The notes below the pieces were generated by a model. That model made no database searches. It had not been told where the DNA came from and was given only the letters and a program-made list of their open reading frames with translations. Shown one piece after another: positions 23,082-35,649 of a stretch of 64,000 nt of DNA. This DNA comes from Epiperipatus broadwayi (taxonomy: Eukaryota > Onychophora > Udeonychophora > Euonychophora > Peripatidae), in contig JAQFVV010006474.1 in the NCBI GenBank assembly GCA_028023455.1, forward strand, positions 701,501-765,500, written 5' to 3'. The first letter of the stretch is position 1. Each line of letters starts with the position of its first letter. The translations under genes and the position numbers were made by a program.

Positions 23082-25983
23082 TGTTTTAAAATAAATTTAT
23101 TAAACATAGTAACATAGTAATATACAGTTAAACTTTATAAAAAATTACATAGCATTCAGAATGAAACTTGAAAAAGTCAATGCAGAGAAAAGAGTATCTT
23201 AATAAGATTAAGAGGAAAATAAAACTTTCACCCAAGTATCATCATGTAGACTCACAGGTAAAAGCAGAGAGTCTCGCTGCTTGACTTGGTCAAGAAGCTT
23301 AATAAAGACACTTAGAGCTGAGTCCTGAGAATGACCAAAGATGAGCCTGCAATGCATCAACCATAAAGAAAATGTTACAAAGATAGATAATCTTATTGCT
23401 GCAAACGATCTCTTCTTGAGAGTATTAGATACCGAAAGAGCATCCCTAAGATCCAGAGAAACATTCACAACAATAAAGTCCCTAATCAACTTAAGAGCAA
23501 AAAATAACTTGTTGGGAGAGCATTTAAATTCAGTTTAAATACAAAATCAACATGACTTGCTTCAATGAAAAGCAGTTTCATTTTACGCAAGAGAACTTTA
23601 TTTGAAACACCTAATGAAGTTGAAAAAGGAGTATAATGTGGAAATTTTAATTTATAAACATCCCAGAATGTCAATTTCCCATCAAGAACAACCTGAACCG
23701 AGGGTATCGACTTAATAACTGACTTCCATAAATCAGCAATCCAATAACTTGAAAATGGAGGTGACATATCTGTAGGATCAATAACCACAGGAAGAGATAA
23801 CTTAGCAAGCTTTAGACAAGTTACATGAAGAAAAGATATAGATCTCTGGAGATATAGAGTTGAGACCGAATGCAAACCTAGACCATTTAAAAGCTTTGGC
23901 ATTTGAATTTTAGCAATACTGATGGCTACAACCTTGTTTTTCCAAAATAATTTTGAACAAAGTGAATTTATAGCCCTCTCAAAATGCTTTGTTGGCCTAA
24001 TAATTGGTAAATAATAACTAAGCCTTGAATAGACCAAAGAGTTCAAGAGTGTAACCTTACCCATAAGCAAAATGTTTATATTGACAAGGGATGCAACTAT
24101 CCTTTTTGTTTTATCAAGAATTATATTTTGAATCTGCCTTGTAATTACTGAATGAGATAAAACTATTGGAAAGCCAAGGAAAGACTGAGGGTTGGCTGTG
24201 AAAGTTGAAATAATTGACAAACCAGATTTAATTTTCCACATTGCGGATTTTGTAACATTAATATGAAGATTAAAAGTATTAGAAAAAGAGTCCAATATTT
24301 GCAACAAAGCCAGAAGAAAAGATTTATCAGGAAGAAAGGCAGACATCATCAACATAAGAAATATGATGAATAGTCTGTTTAAGAGCAGGAACATAGATAC
24401 CAGGCAGTTTAGATTCTATCTGTAAAAGTAACAGATTTAAATATGTAATAAAACATAATGTGCAAGAGGAGATCCCTGTGGCACTGAGAGATGCGGACAA
24501 AAACCATCTGCAAGTTTACTATCCAATGAAGTAAAGATGGACCTGTTAAGTAGAAGATTAGCTATAATACGGAAATATGGAGTAGGAACCTGATAATTCA
24601 AAGAGTCTGAAACAAAACAGAAGGCAGAACACAATCAAAGGCTGATGTGAAGTCCAGCTGAACGACCACAGGTTTTGATTTATTATGACACCTAATATAC
24701 TCAATAAGAAGAAGAAAAAGCTGAACAGCTTCAGATGTTGAATGACCCTTCTTTGCAAATTGAAATTTTGATAAATGAAGATAAATATTATTTTGTATAT
24801 GATCTTTAACAATTGATTTATTTTTGATGTGAAAACGAGAGTTGCCCTGTTCCCTATTAAAAAAATGCTTAAAAAAAATTAAAACCCCCCCCCTCCTAAA
24901 GATTAATAATCTTTATTAAAAGAGGTGTCATAGAAATAGGATGAATGTTAGATAATGGAGAAGGAGTTAATTTCTTCTTAAGAAAAGGGACCATAGCCAC
25001 CGGATAGAGATCAGGAATATTCACAAAATCATTAGCTGGAATATCAACCATATTACGAACTATTGGAGCTGTAAAAAACGAAAGATGAAGAAGGACAAAC
25101 CTGGGAATACCATGAATCCCAGGATGTATATTGTCTGGAAAAGAATTTAATTTTTTGAATAATCATAGTTACAGTTATATTAGGACTAGAATCAAGCTCA
25201 GATTCATTCCAGATGTCACCAATTCTAAAAGGCAACATTGGAAGCTTATTTTTGAAATGATTACATAGTTCAAGCAACATAATAGGGCCATAATATACTT
25301 TATTTCCTGTGTCAATCATTAATGAAGTAGGTTTAGAATAAGCACCTAAAGCCCACCTAATATAACTTTGTGTCCAGTTATGATGATTTTGAAGAAAAAT
25401 TTTAGACCATTTAATAGCCACATAATGAGCAAGAGATTTCTGTATATCATGATATTGCACTTTAAGTTGCATAATATTTTGTATGGTAGAATCAAAAGAA
25501 GAACGATTAGAAAGTTTAGATGAAATATCATCCAATTGCTTAAGTAAAAACTTTGGACCTTTTGTCTTTCTAGTATAAGAATTAATAATAGAACTGAGAA
25601 TACCATGGCAGGTAATGAAAGAATATCCACTTTTCTAAAAAGAATATATGCCTCCGAAAAAATTGAAGCAGGAGCTGTTAATCTATTTAAGAGCCTATTG
25701 TAAGAGAACTATGAGACTGAGCAACAAAGGAAGTATCAATCAACAATGCAACATGCATAGCCAAATGATCCGAGAAAGGAACAACCTGAAGCTTTGCTGA
25801 AATGTCAAGGTGAAGTTCAGGAGAATAGTAAAGAAGATCAATTAAAAAAGTGGTGCAACGAGTATAAAAGGAAAATGCATTAAGAGAAAAACATCCTTCA
25901 CCAGATAAAAATACTCTATTAAAAAGATGTAAGAATTTATTATTAAAATGCATGTAACACATATTGAAATCACCAACAAAATA
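23082..25983 (-). pseudogene. LINE A: 5'-truncated non-LTR retrotransposon with broken frames
   Basis: Bounded by the 13-bp target duplication ACTATATTGTTGT (23069-23081 and 25984-25996). Homology to LINE C starts exactly at the right edge, inside the endonuclease, at YFVGDFNM (GDFN of APE nucleases). It continues with SDHLAM, the pre-RT region, MVPFLKKK and HPISM (RT fingers), PQGSPL (RT motif B region near 24475), SYVDDV (catalytic motif near 24340-24365), and NGLGLHSVSTLYLQRS in the thumb and connection region. At least five frameshifts or stops separate these pieces; the longest open piece is 24394-23486 (302 codons). A C-run with about ten C near 24887 marks one break. The element is dead. 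The family resembles LINEs with an APE nuclease, RT and a C-terminal zinc motif; the clade is not assigned. Confidence 0.85.
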
Positions 25984-26017
25984 ACTATATTGTTGTATGT
26001 CATGAGACACATAATTG

Positions 26018-26079
<62 letters not shown>
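26018..26079. repeat. (CT)n(AT)n compound microsatellite
   Basis: About ten CT units followed by about twenty AT units, 20 bp beyond the right target repeat of LINE A. Confidence 0.9.
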
Positions 26080-26080
<1 letters not shown>

Positions 26081-26316
26081 GTTTTAAATTATAATAACGT
26101 TAAAAAATAAACAGTAAAGTATAGAAATATAGTAATGTCATGGAAATTATTATTATAAATGATAATTATAAAATTATTTTATATATTAAATAACCAACTT
26201 ATAAATAATTTTCAGCTAATATTTATTTCAAACAAGAATCATAATGAATCTAAATTATGTTTATTGTTATGAAACCTACTATACTTTTTAACCTCAGCTG
26301 TAGATTATAATTTTAT

Positions 26317-28591
26317 GTTTCAAAGCATATTTTTATTGATTAAAAAACAATGATTACATAGGTAAGATTGGGCTTACACAGTAAGCATAAGTCTGTTCCT
26401 GTGTCTAAACAGTTCTGTAGGCATAAGTTTGTTCACAGATATATGAGAGAAAGAGCTTTCTCTTGAGTTCTTTAAGTTGTGTTTTTGCTACTCTTAAGGC
26501 ATCAAAAGTTGCCTGAATTCAGTTTGTCTAATTTTTTTTTTATATGTACATTATGTTGATGGACCCTGTCATGTGTGTCCTGCTGGTTTTGGTGTATTGG
26601 GTTCTTTTTCTTTTTATCTGTGTTATTCTGTATCTCTTTTACTGATTTTCAACTATAGTGCTGATTTTAGTTTAAACAGTGACCAAGTTGCAGCAAAAAT
26701 ATCTGGTGGTGCTAGCATGTTATCCCTTTCTTTTATTTTTTCTAGCTTGCGGTGGAAAGTGTTAAGGTTTTGTTTTGCATTGTAGTCAAAATTGAATTTA
26801 CATCTGGTGTACCAATATGCATACAAGCTAAATGTCGCTGCTCTTATTGTTGGGATTGCATTTTTTTTGTATACCTGGAGAATTTTTGCCATTGTTGTGT
26901 CTTTCTGATGGTAGTTATTTATCATTATTTGTCTTACCTTTTCCAAGCCCAGACAATCGTTTAGAAAATGATGTTGTGTTTCTTCTTCTCTTTGGCACAA
27001 TCTGCACAGTGGGTCTATTTTCGTAAAGAACCTTTAAAATGGATGAAATGTGATGTAGGCAAGGCATTCAGATTTACTTTGACTATGAAGTCAAAGAATT
27101 TAGGCTCCAGGTACCAATTTTTATATTTTTTTAGGAGCTGTGCATTGTTTATTTCAAGGACCATTTTGTTGTTGATATCTTGTTGTGTCTGCTCTATTAG
27201 GCTATGTATGTGCCAATATGTGTATTTAATTGGATTAGACAGAGTTATTTTGTCCCTTTGATTTCTTATGCTGTCTAAAAGTGTGGCTATATAGTTGTCT
27301 TTGGGAGGTGGTCGGTCAGTGGGTATTATATCTATTATTTTTTGAATATTTGGAAACTTTGTAAATGTTGTAATCAGCAGGTTTATTATTTTTTGTGTGT
27401 AAAAAGTTGAAATTGTATGTAGTCCAAGCCCATTTAGTTTTGTGGGTTGGCTTATTTGCCTCATTGAAATTGCTACCACCTTTTTATTCCAAAGTAGTTT
27501 ATTGCACATGGAGTTTATTGTTGATATAAATTTTTTGGTAAACTTTATCACTGGTAGGTAGTATGTGATTTTTGTCATTATCAGTTGGTTGAAGAGAGCA
27601 ACCTTTGAGTATAGAGAAAGGTATGATTTAGCAAGTGAGTCTGTGATTTTTTCTGTTTGTGTTAAAATTTTGTCTTGTATTGTTCTTCTCATCTGCCCCA
27701 TTCCCAAATGAAATGGGAAACCCAGAAACTTATTCGGTTTTCCTTGGTATATTTGTGTGTTGGTTTTCCCAGTAAAGATTGACCACACAGCTGATTTATT
27801 AGTATTTATTTTCAGATGAAATTTTTGTTGTATAGTCTTCTATTATTTTTTGGAGTATATGTAGTTGTTTCTTTGAAGTTAGAAAAATCGTAACATCATC
27901 CATGTAGGCTATACAGGGTATGTAAATATTGGTGTTTGGTATTTGTATTCCTTGTAATTTTTCCTTGATTTTTTCAAGTAGAGGGTTTATGTATAGTGTG
28001 AAGAGTAGTGTACTTAGTGGAGATCCCTGGGGGATGGATTGGTTAGGATGGAAAGTGGGTGATGTTCTTCCATTTAGCGTAATGTGTATCTCCCTATTTA
28101 GGAGTAGGTTGGCTATTGTGTATAAGATTGTTCTTGGTATTTTTGTTTTTTTTAATTGATTTATTAGTTTGTTGATGGGGACAGAGTCAAAGGCACTCTC
28201 AAAATCCAATTGTACTACCATGGGCCCATGTTTTTTTCTTTTTATTGTTGAATTTACTATTGTTTTAAAAATTAGAGCTGCTTGGCCTGTTGATGACCCT
28301 TTTTTAGCATATTGATGCTCCGATATTATTGGTAAGATGTAGGGCTCTATCTTTTCTTTTAGTACTTTTTCTAAAATTTTGATTCCTAATGGCTCCATTG
28401 AAATGGGTCTTAAATTTGTAATTTCCGAGATGGATTCTATTTTTTTCATGAAAGGGACCATTGATATTGGGATTAGACCTTGTATGTTATATAATTTTTG
28501 TGAAAGTTGTTTTGCTAGTTGACATAATAATTTGTTTGTAAATTGACTTAGATGAGTTAGTACAAATTTTGGGATCCCGGGTGGTCCTGGG
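26317..28591 (-). pseudogene. LINE B: 5'-truncated non-LTR retrotransposon, RT to C-terminal zinc motif
   Basis: Flanked by an 18-bp perfect target duplication, TGTAGATTATAATTTTAT (26299-26316 and 28592-28609), so both element ends are certain. The frame opens at the truncated 5' end with GPPGIPKFVLTHL and runs to about 27799: MVPFMKK, LRPISMEPLG, VVQLDFESAFDS (RT motif A), IPQGSPLS (motif B) and AYMDDVT (catalytic YxDD). One frameshift leads into 27788-27015 (257 codons; KLNGLGLHTISTFY). Another leads into a piece starting CRLCQREEETQHHFLNDC, a CxxC...HH...C zinc motif, ending at 26653. Only two frame breaks in about 1.9 kb make this the youngest of the three LINEs. The endonuclease is lost by truncation. 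The 3' end has no poly(A). Confidence 0.9.
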
Positions 28592-28609
28592 TGTAGATTA
28601 TAATTTTAT

Positions 28610-29498
28610 TATACAACAAATTGATTATTAGTTTAACAAAGCTTCATGAGAGTTTTTTTTTATTTAACCTATTACTTTATATTACCTGAGTGCTTAATTT
28701 TATTTCTCTAAAACTAATTTCTAAAAACAGTATTGAGTGCTTTGAGAAAAAGGAAAAAACTAAAGCAAACGTAATAATTCCTAAACTAAACAAAATTGAT
28801 TTAAAATTACTTGTAGATTTATTAATTAACTTTTACTTAAATAAATGTTATTCTACAATGAATATAAAGTTAAAGATTCTAGAACAGATTTTCAACTTTT
28901 GTCACCTTTATGCTTAAGCAGCTCATGATTTCATTATTAGTGAACCATTCAATAATTTATTAAAGCTGAATTAAAATGCAAGATAACTCAAGTTGATCTA
29001 ATTCGTGTAAGTAAATATGTAGCTGCAACCTATGACTGTTAGGGAAGATTTACTGAAGAGACTTTTTCTAATCAAAATGTGTATTAAATTATTTGTTTGT
29101 AATACCTATAAGTATAAATTACATTTAAGGTTTGTTAGATAGGAGACACAGTCTTTCTCTCTGATGGCTTACAGTGATATCAGAATAGCTTACAGATGTC
29201 CTGAAAGCACATTAATATACAGCATCAACGCTCTGCATTGTGACACGTTAATAAATTAAATGCTTCTACACAATCCGAGTTAAAATATAGGTGAGCTAAA
29301 GTACATATGGTCTTATTCTTTATTAGTTTGTTTATTGATGGACTTATATTAGTTTAAATATAGCTCACTGAGAGTTTTCAGAAACTTCTGCGTAAATTTT
29401 AATATGTATAGTTATGTTTAATTTTTCTTAAAATTCTTATCAACATATCTTTTATCTCAAATTTTAAAATCATAAATTGCCAGCTCCACAAAACTTAG
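28610..29498. other. Non-coding AT-rich sequence
   Basis: A 75-codon K/N/L-rich frame at 28690-28917 has no motif and looks like chance. Nothing else was recognised. Confidence 0.4.
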
Positions 29499-29511
29499 AA
29501 CTCTCTATCTA

Positions 29512-29577
29512 AAACAGGCCAAACTCTCCATACAGCAGTGCCATAAGAAATAGTGATCATGTGATGTTTAGTGGTTT
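29512..29577 (+). mobile_element. Short retroelement of the hammerhead-linked family, copy b (66 bp)
   Basis: Flanked by the 13-bp perfect direct repeat AACTCTCTATCTA (29499-29511 and 29578-29590). Only the family head (ACAGGCCAAACTCTCCATAC) and tail (AAGAAATAGTGATCATGTGA then GTTTAGTGG) remain; arms and hammerhead-like core are absent. With both ends and a clean target duplication it looks like a very small mobilised deletion form. Confidence 0.75.
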
Positions 29578-29590
29578 AACTCTCTATCTA

Positions 29591-30280
29591 TCTATTAAAA
29601 TAGTTAGAAGTATCATCTATTTTATGTATGTTTTATGTAGTCAGAAGTGAGATGGCAAGATTAATGTGAAATATCAAATTTAATGCTATCAAGATAGTAC
29701 ATCCAACAAAATGCTGTCTTGTAATATAGTAGAATTAAATTTTGTGAGGATATATACATAAACATGCAAATACAATTAAATAATTTTATTCAATTTTAAG
29801 GTCAAATAGATTTTTTTTTAGAAACCAAATAAACATTTTTTTAGAATCAAAAAATGTAATCCTTGTTTAAAAAAAGATAATCCCTTCTACGACTTTAATT
29901 AATGTCTAAATTTGAACTAAAACTAGACAGGATGTATTCAATTTAATTAAGGTTTACCATAAAGCAATTAAAGTTTGGAGAAATTAGAATAAATTTGTAT
30001 TGTATATAGTATGTTATCAAATCTAATTAATCTCAGTATTGTAATTATAATATTGTAGGTGTAGTCTATTTATATTTTATTCTTCTTTTGTTGTAAATCT
30101 TCATTTGTTTCCAGAAATAGAAAATTTGCTGCAATAACTTTCTTTTTAACAATTAAGAGATTAATATTTTCTTAGATCAAAATTTTATATAAATTGTCTG
30201 GCAACGAAAATTAATCTGTCTCAGGATTCTTACTAATCTTCATCATCTTAGCTGTGAATCAGAAAGTAGCTGCAAGTTAC
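29591..30280. other. Non-coding AT-rich sequence
   Basis: No gene or repeat recognised. Confidence 0.4.
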
Positions 30281-30290
30281 TAAATGATAA

Positions 30291-30485
30291 GTCAATAAAC
30301 ATCACATGATCACTATTTCTTATGCTTGCTCTTAACTGATGAAGGCTACAAGCCAGAAACTAGTCTCAGGATATTAGATGAGTAGGCACTAGATGGGGAT
30401 TTTATGCTAAAGCCTTCTGGCATCCATTGTTTACTCTGGCTTGCATTGAGTGGCAATACATATAGAGAGTTTTGCCTGTTTTTTT
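30291..30485 (-). mobile_element. Short retroelement of the hammerhead-linked family, copy c
   Basis: A 195-bp copy in opposite orientation to a and b, between direct repeats TAAATGATAA (30281-30290 and 30486-30495). It consists of one arm plus tail: read on the minus strand, head ACAGGCAAAACTC, the arm, the hammerhead-like block in antisense, then AGCAAGCATAAGAAATAGTG. The second inverted arm seen in copy d is missing. Confidence 0.7.
30331..30370 (+). ncRNA. Hammerhead-like motif in copy c
   Basis: Plus-strand CTGATGA (30336-30342) is followed by the hairpin GGCT-ACA-AGCC, GAAA (30356-30359), the palindromic mini-stem ACTAGT and C as the predicted cleavage residue (30365, a GTC site). Stem II is framed by an A facing an A, where canonical hammerheads have G-C, and stem I is weak here. 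The core is complete; activity is uncertain. Confidence 0.6.
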
Positions 30486-30930
30486 TAAATGATAACTACA
30501 AATGTCCTTCAGTGCACAGAGTTTTCAGACAAATATCTAATCTATCCTTCAATTTCCAGTGTGGTTATAAAGCTGACTTCAATAGAAATAATATCAGAAG
30601 ATAATTGACTATATGCTACTCTATTATATTGTTGAAAATTTACAAATAACTGATTATGTCAAAGTATAAAAATTCAAAATTCTGCATCCTAAACCAAAAC
30701 CTATGAACATCATATAATATAGAGTTCTGAAATAAAAATATATAAAGGAAATGAATATTTAAACTATAACTGGAAATAACCATGAAAATCTGAAGATTTC
30801 TGAATAACCAGAAATGTAATACTTCAGTAATCCTAGGTAATTGTATAAAAGACTTTGTGAATTTTGATATTCTGAACATTATTATATATAAAGTTGTTTT
30901 TCTGAAGGTTTGTGATGGTGGTGTTCTAGC

Positions 30931-31189
30931 TGTATTTTTATATTGGACCATTTCCATCATCTAATATGTGTGTTGAATGTCTTTAGAAAAGTTTAATTTT
31001 ATTTAAATATTCCAAATGCATTCAACTGTCAGTAATATCACAGCAAACAGGTTAGTATATGCACTAACCTGTTTGCTGTGATATTACTAACAGTTGAATG
31101 CATTTGGAATATTTAAATACAAATTAAACTTTTCTAAAGACATTCTAAACACATATTAAATGGTGGAAATAGTCCATATAAAAATACAA
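30931..31189. mobile_element. Foldback hairpin MITE, copy 2
   Basis: About 259 bp, self-complementary over nearly its full length. Outer ends are TGTATTTTTATATTGGACC and its near inverse; an inner perfect stem holds AACAGGTTAGTATATG facing CACTAACCTGTTTGC. It shares TTTCCATCAT ends and GTTGAATG...TTTAGAAAAGTTTAATT with copies 1 and 3. LINE C starts directly to its right. Confidence 0.8.
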
Positions 31190-31235
31190 TTATATAAAGT
31201 TAACTTTCTTTTTTATCCCCAAAAATTTAAATTAA

Positions 31236-31592
31236 GTGCTAAAGCGTAAAGCTGAAGACCTCCTCACATCGCAATCTGATGAAACTGCAAGCCTGCTATC
31301 AGATTCAGATTCTATTGATAGTCTGGCAAGTCCCACTACGTCCACACCCAAATCACAAAAAATCAAATTTGACAAAAAAAAATGCAAAAGGGAGTCAAAA
31401 ACTGAAACCGTAACACCAACAACTACAATGAAAGAGAAGCATAATGGGAATAGTGAGCCAACAGCAGATGATCCAGACTGGTGCCTGTTGGCAGTCAATC
31501 ACCAACTAGGCACAATGTCACATCCAGATCTTCAACTTAAATGGGAGAACTCATTGGGTTCCAGTGATCTCACTGTCACACTCGATGATTAA
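31236..31592 (+). CDS. Possible ORF1 of LINE C
   Basis: A 118-codon frame, low-complexity and charged: SLLSDSDSIDSLASPTTSTP, then KKKCKRE. It ends 31 bp before the endonuclease ATG. First ORFs of LINEs often encode basic nucleic-acid-binding proteins, and position is the only argument. No zinc knuckle or RRM is visible. It could equally be the tail of a truncated ORF1. The start codon is not supported by anything except the open frame. Confidence 0.4.
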   Translation: MLKRKAEDLLTSQSDETASLLSDSDSIDSLASPTTSTPKSQKIKFDKKKCKRESKTETVTPTTTMKEKHNGNSEPTADDPDWCLLAVNHQLGTMSHPDLQLKWENSLGSSDLTVTLDD

Positions 31593-31623
31593 CATGTCTG
31601 TCTATGCCACGTGATCACTATAA

Positions 31624-34600
31624 ATGTCATTGAATATTGGAGGTGTAAACATCAGGGGTTTGAATTCCTTAGCAAGGCTTTTTGCTCTTAAAAGATGGCT
31701 AGATTAGTCCAACCTGGACATACTGTGCCTAGATGAGACAAAGCTGCATTGGAACTCAAACAACAAGATCAATGACACCCTCAGCCAATTTGGAGTCTTT
31801 CAATATTTACCTGGAAACACTGCCCAATCATGTGTAGCAATTCTAATCAATAAAAAACTGAAAATAAACAATACCAGAACACTCCTCATGGACAATGAAC
31901 TAATTATCACAGAAATAACTATCAGGAATTTTACCCTGATCCTAGCCTATGTATACTTGAGGAGAGGTGCCAAAGCAGCAACATCATTAGTTAACAAAAT
32001 CAATTCGATTGTGGCATCAACGATGTCACCAGTCATATTGTTTGGTGATTTCAACATGGCATATAGTAAATTCACACTTAAATTCTTGAAATTGATCAAT
32101 CGTGTGCTGCTGAGTGGGGAGGGATGCTTCCCAGAAAACTCCTACTTCTTCTACACTTGGCAGTATCGCTCACTTATAGATTTATTGTTCTATAGTCCAG
32201 AACTTCATCATATCCTACATGCTTCATTCCAATTGGTACCATATTCTGATCACTTGGCCATGTTGATATCTCTCAACCTAAACCAAGTGCCTTTAACTTC
32301 ACTTCAACAGTTTAGAACCATCAGAATGCTAAACAAAGCCAACACATCTGAGTGGATTTTTTCTGAGGCCTACATTCTGTTCCATAAAATAGGCCTTCTG
32401 TCACTACCACCTGTCCATGCCTGGTCAGCCTTTGTAGGTGTGCTGAGTGATCTGATCAACACCTTCACTGTGTGCACCAAGAGTCCAATCAGGCTACTCA
32501 AAGAAATGGACACAATAGGCAACCAGGTTGCTCAGCTCTCAGCCATGGGAGCTAGTGTCAGGGAGATCATGAGTCTAAAGGGTCAATATAGAGAAAGACA
32601 GGGGGTGCTGGCACAATACATAGTGGTAAAGTACATCTGGCAGCACAGCACAACTGGACATAAAGTTATCTTCGGTGGGCAATTGGTGCCAGGAAAAGAC
32701 CCACACCCTCCATGATCATCATAAACGAATACAGTTACACAGGAGAAGCAATGTTACACAAAATTTTCATGCATTTTAAGGATAAGTTACAATGTGAGCC
32801 ATTCAGTATAGACTTTTGGTGGGAAGAAGAAGAGGTGGGCAATCATGGAATTACACAAGACCTCATCATGCAGAAGCTGCTGGATTATCCTGAGAAAACA
32901 CATCCTGGACTACATGGGATCCCAAGGTTTGTCCTGTTCCACCTACGCAAGTCCACTGCATCTGTGGTACAGGGGCTAATTGGTATATTGGCAGGGAGGT
33001 ACCAGCCCATCCTTGACCTGTATCTGATTGCCCTTGTGCCCTTCCTAAAAAAACAAGCGAGCCCGCCTGATTTTACAAAGTTGCATCCAATCTCTATGCC
33101 ACCACTTTTGATTAAAGCTATCGAATCAATAATAAAAGACAAGCAGCAGCTTCTTGATAAAATTTCCAGGCATCAATTTACCTGCAAGGGTCATTCTACT
33201 GGAGATGCTGTTTGCAAATTCATGGTAACACTCGACTACATCAGGGAAAAAAGAAAATCTTTACCAGTAGTTGTCCAGTTAGACTTTGCAGCAGCCTTTG
33301 ACTCTGATGCTGGCTCAACTCTTCACAGTTCTCAGGTGCTATGGAGTTCCATTGGTCTACATTAATATCATCATTAATTTGCTCCTCAACAGAAGTATGT
33401 ATGTATCTTTAGATGGATCTCTTGCCCCTGGATTTCAACCACCCATCTCCATACCACAGGGGTCACCACTAAGCATCCTGGGTTTCATAAAATATTGACC
33501 CCTTCTTAAAAGAGGTGGAGAAAAGGCTGCCTGGAGTATTTATCCCAGCACTGGGGGAGGTAATTCACCATATATCATATGTAGATGATGTAACCATCAT
33601 CCTCCCATCTGCAAACCATCTTCCCCAGCTACACTTGCTTCTATAACAGTGTGCCATCAAGTACCATCTGAAAGTGAATCCAGCAAAGACAGCAATCATG
33701 GAAGGCCTGCAGTGGCAAAACCATTACATCTAATTTCACAGGCACACCCCAAAATTTTCTGGGGCTGCCAGTGGCGTTGTCATGGTCAGCAATGAAACAT
33801 CAGATAGAATCCATGCTACTAGAAAGGACCAGCAAAGTGGCTGGCACCTTATCCTCGATCTCCCTGTCACTCCCAAGCAAGGTGACACTGTTGAATATGC
33901 TGGTCTTCCCAAGAATTGCATATTATCTACTATTCATTAGGTCAACCAGGACCTTCCAAAATAAAATAGGGTCACAGTGCACAAAAGTGTTATGGAAATC
34001 ATCACCTGGTAGAATTGTTTGTATAGGTCTCAATAGAATGAGAAAACCCAAGGACTTAAATGGTCTTGGTCTGCATGACATTCAGGTGCTGTTTATGCAG
34101 AGGACAGTAGCTACTCTGAGGGTATCTAAAGATCTACAAGATAGAAGCCAACATTCCCCTTCAGTTGAACCCACCAACACCCCATCACCCAACAATACCC
34201 TACCATCTAACAAGAACAGGTGGGTAGCAGAAATGGAGGATCACATGGCAGGGCTCATATCTTCCAAAGAAGATCTTTTTGAAAGGAAGATTAGGTATTG
34301 AGATGCTTACAAACTCATGCATCACAGTCAGCTGAGTAACCTAGTCAGGCTAGAATTAACCTTAAAGTCATTGATAAAAAAGTCCAGACACTGGTCATTG
34401 GATGTCAGCCTACTAAATTCTATTATCAAATTCAGTCTGGATGCTCTTCCAGCAAGTCAATTCTTGGTAGATCATAGGGGATTTAAGTGCATTTCTCCCA
34501 TCTGTTCATTGTGCAACCAGGAGGAGGAGGATATTGATCACCTTATTTCTCATTGCTCAAAATTCAGAGACATGGAAATGAGATTAATATCTAGTCTCTC

Positions 34601-34896
34601 AGATACTGGATATCAGTGGGGCACTGAGAACTGGAGAATTTGCTAAAATTCGAATGGCATTCATAATTCTCTTTGCAAAGTGGCTGACCAGGTGTCACAG
34701 TGTTTTTCGAGACAACTTGGTGGACCCATGGCCAGTCTTTAAGAAACACCTTTGCAGTCTAAAAACCAGAGACTTTCTAATAACATGCCACAAACTGCAT
34801 GCAGACACATGGGAACATATTACTCTGGATGAGATGACAAACATAGACAAAGACAATCGTATGTTTGCGTTTGATTTCATAAATGTAATGTCATAG
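31624..34896 (+). pseudogene. LINE C ORF2: endonuclease, reverse transcriptase and zinc motif
   Basis: From the ATG at 31624 one frame runs to 32715 with a single in-frame TAG (31708-31710). It shows the APE nuclease signature: LNIGGVNIRGLNS, LDILCLDETKL, VILFGDFNM and YSDHLAM. Further frames carry HPGLHGIPRFVLFHL and VPFLKK (32712-33365), VVQLDFAAAFDS (RT motif A), SIPQGSPLS (33453-33479), HHISYVDDVT (catalytic YVDD, 33578-33589), LNGLGLHDIQVLFMQ (34058-34102), then CSLCNQEEEDIDHLISHC (zinc, about 34504-34557), and a last piece ending at 34896. At least five frame breaks and one nonsense codon make it non-functional. Domain order and motifs match LINEs A and B, so all three belong to one family. 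Confidence 0.85.
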
Positions 34897-34997
34897 TTTT
34901 CTTTTCTTTTTATGTTTACCTTAACATCTATCATGTAACTGTCAATTGATTTTCTTGTTATGTAAACTAATGAATAAATAAATTTCATTAAAAAAAA

Positions 34998-35363
34998 CCC
35001 CCCAACATTTTAACTAATTACTTTCTCCTCATTGGAATATTGTCTAATATACACTTATAAAATTAATTTATTTCCTTTTTAGAAGAATATAAATGTGTTT
35101 AATTCGGTCTTTATATACATATTTGTTTGTGCTGGTGTTTTTCATCATTGCTGAACTAATTAATATTATTCCCAAGTTTTTTAATACTGAACTACAACTG
35201 TATACATCATGATATTTCATTGTTGTTGTTCAGCCTTGATTGACAGTATCAATTCATGGCATAGTAGATTGTGCCAGTACTGACATTAATCTTTAAATTG
35301 AATCTATAAGTTTGTTGCTCGCTTTTAGGTATTTTGTCTCATTTGCTACTCACTGCCACTCAC
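34998..35363. other. Non-coding sequence between LINE C and the hAT relic
   Basis: No gene recognised. The left end of the hAT element should lie here or in the following duplication, but an inverted partner of its right terminus was not found. Confidence 0.4.
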
Positions 35364-35557
35364 TACAATTGATTGCCCACAAGAATTCTTACAGAATTCA
35401 GTGTAATAGTGCAGTGTAATACCAAAATTATAATTGCATAAATTTAGGTTTAAAGGTGCATACAATTGATTGCCCACAAGAATTCTTACAGAATTCAGTG
35501 TAATAGTGCAGTGTAATACTAAAATTATAATTGCATAAATTTAGATTTAAAGGTGCA
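35364..35557. repeat. 97-bp tandem duplication
   Basis: 35364-35460 and 35461-35557 are nearly identical (two substitutions seen); both begin TACAATTGATTGCCC. It lies just upstream of the transposase relic. Confidence 0.85.
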
Positions 35558-35649
35558 TTTCACTTCTTCAGATATTTTCTTGGACCAAGCAATTGTAATT
35601 TTAGTAATTTATAATTATTCATAAATTTATTCTTTTTAAGTTTTAACAC

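Larger units (their letters stand above)
31195..34997 (+). mobile_element. LINE C: near full-length non-LTR retrotransposon, inactivated
   Basis: The most complete of the three related LINEs. It comprises a possible small ORF1, APE endonuclease, RT and C-terminal zinc motif, an AT-rich 3' UTR and an eight-A tail (34990-34997). The left limit is set by the foldback ending at 31189. No clear target duplication was found. Confidence 0.8.
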
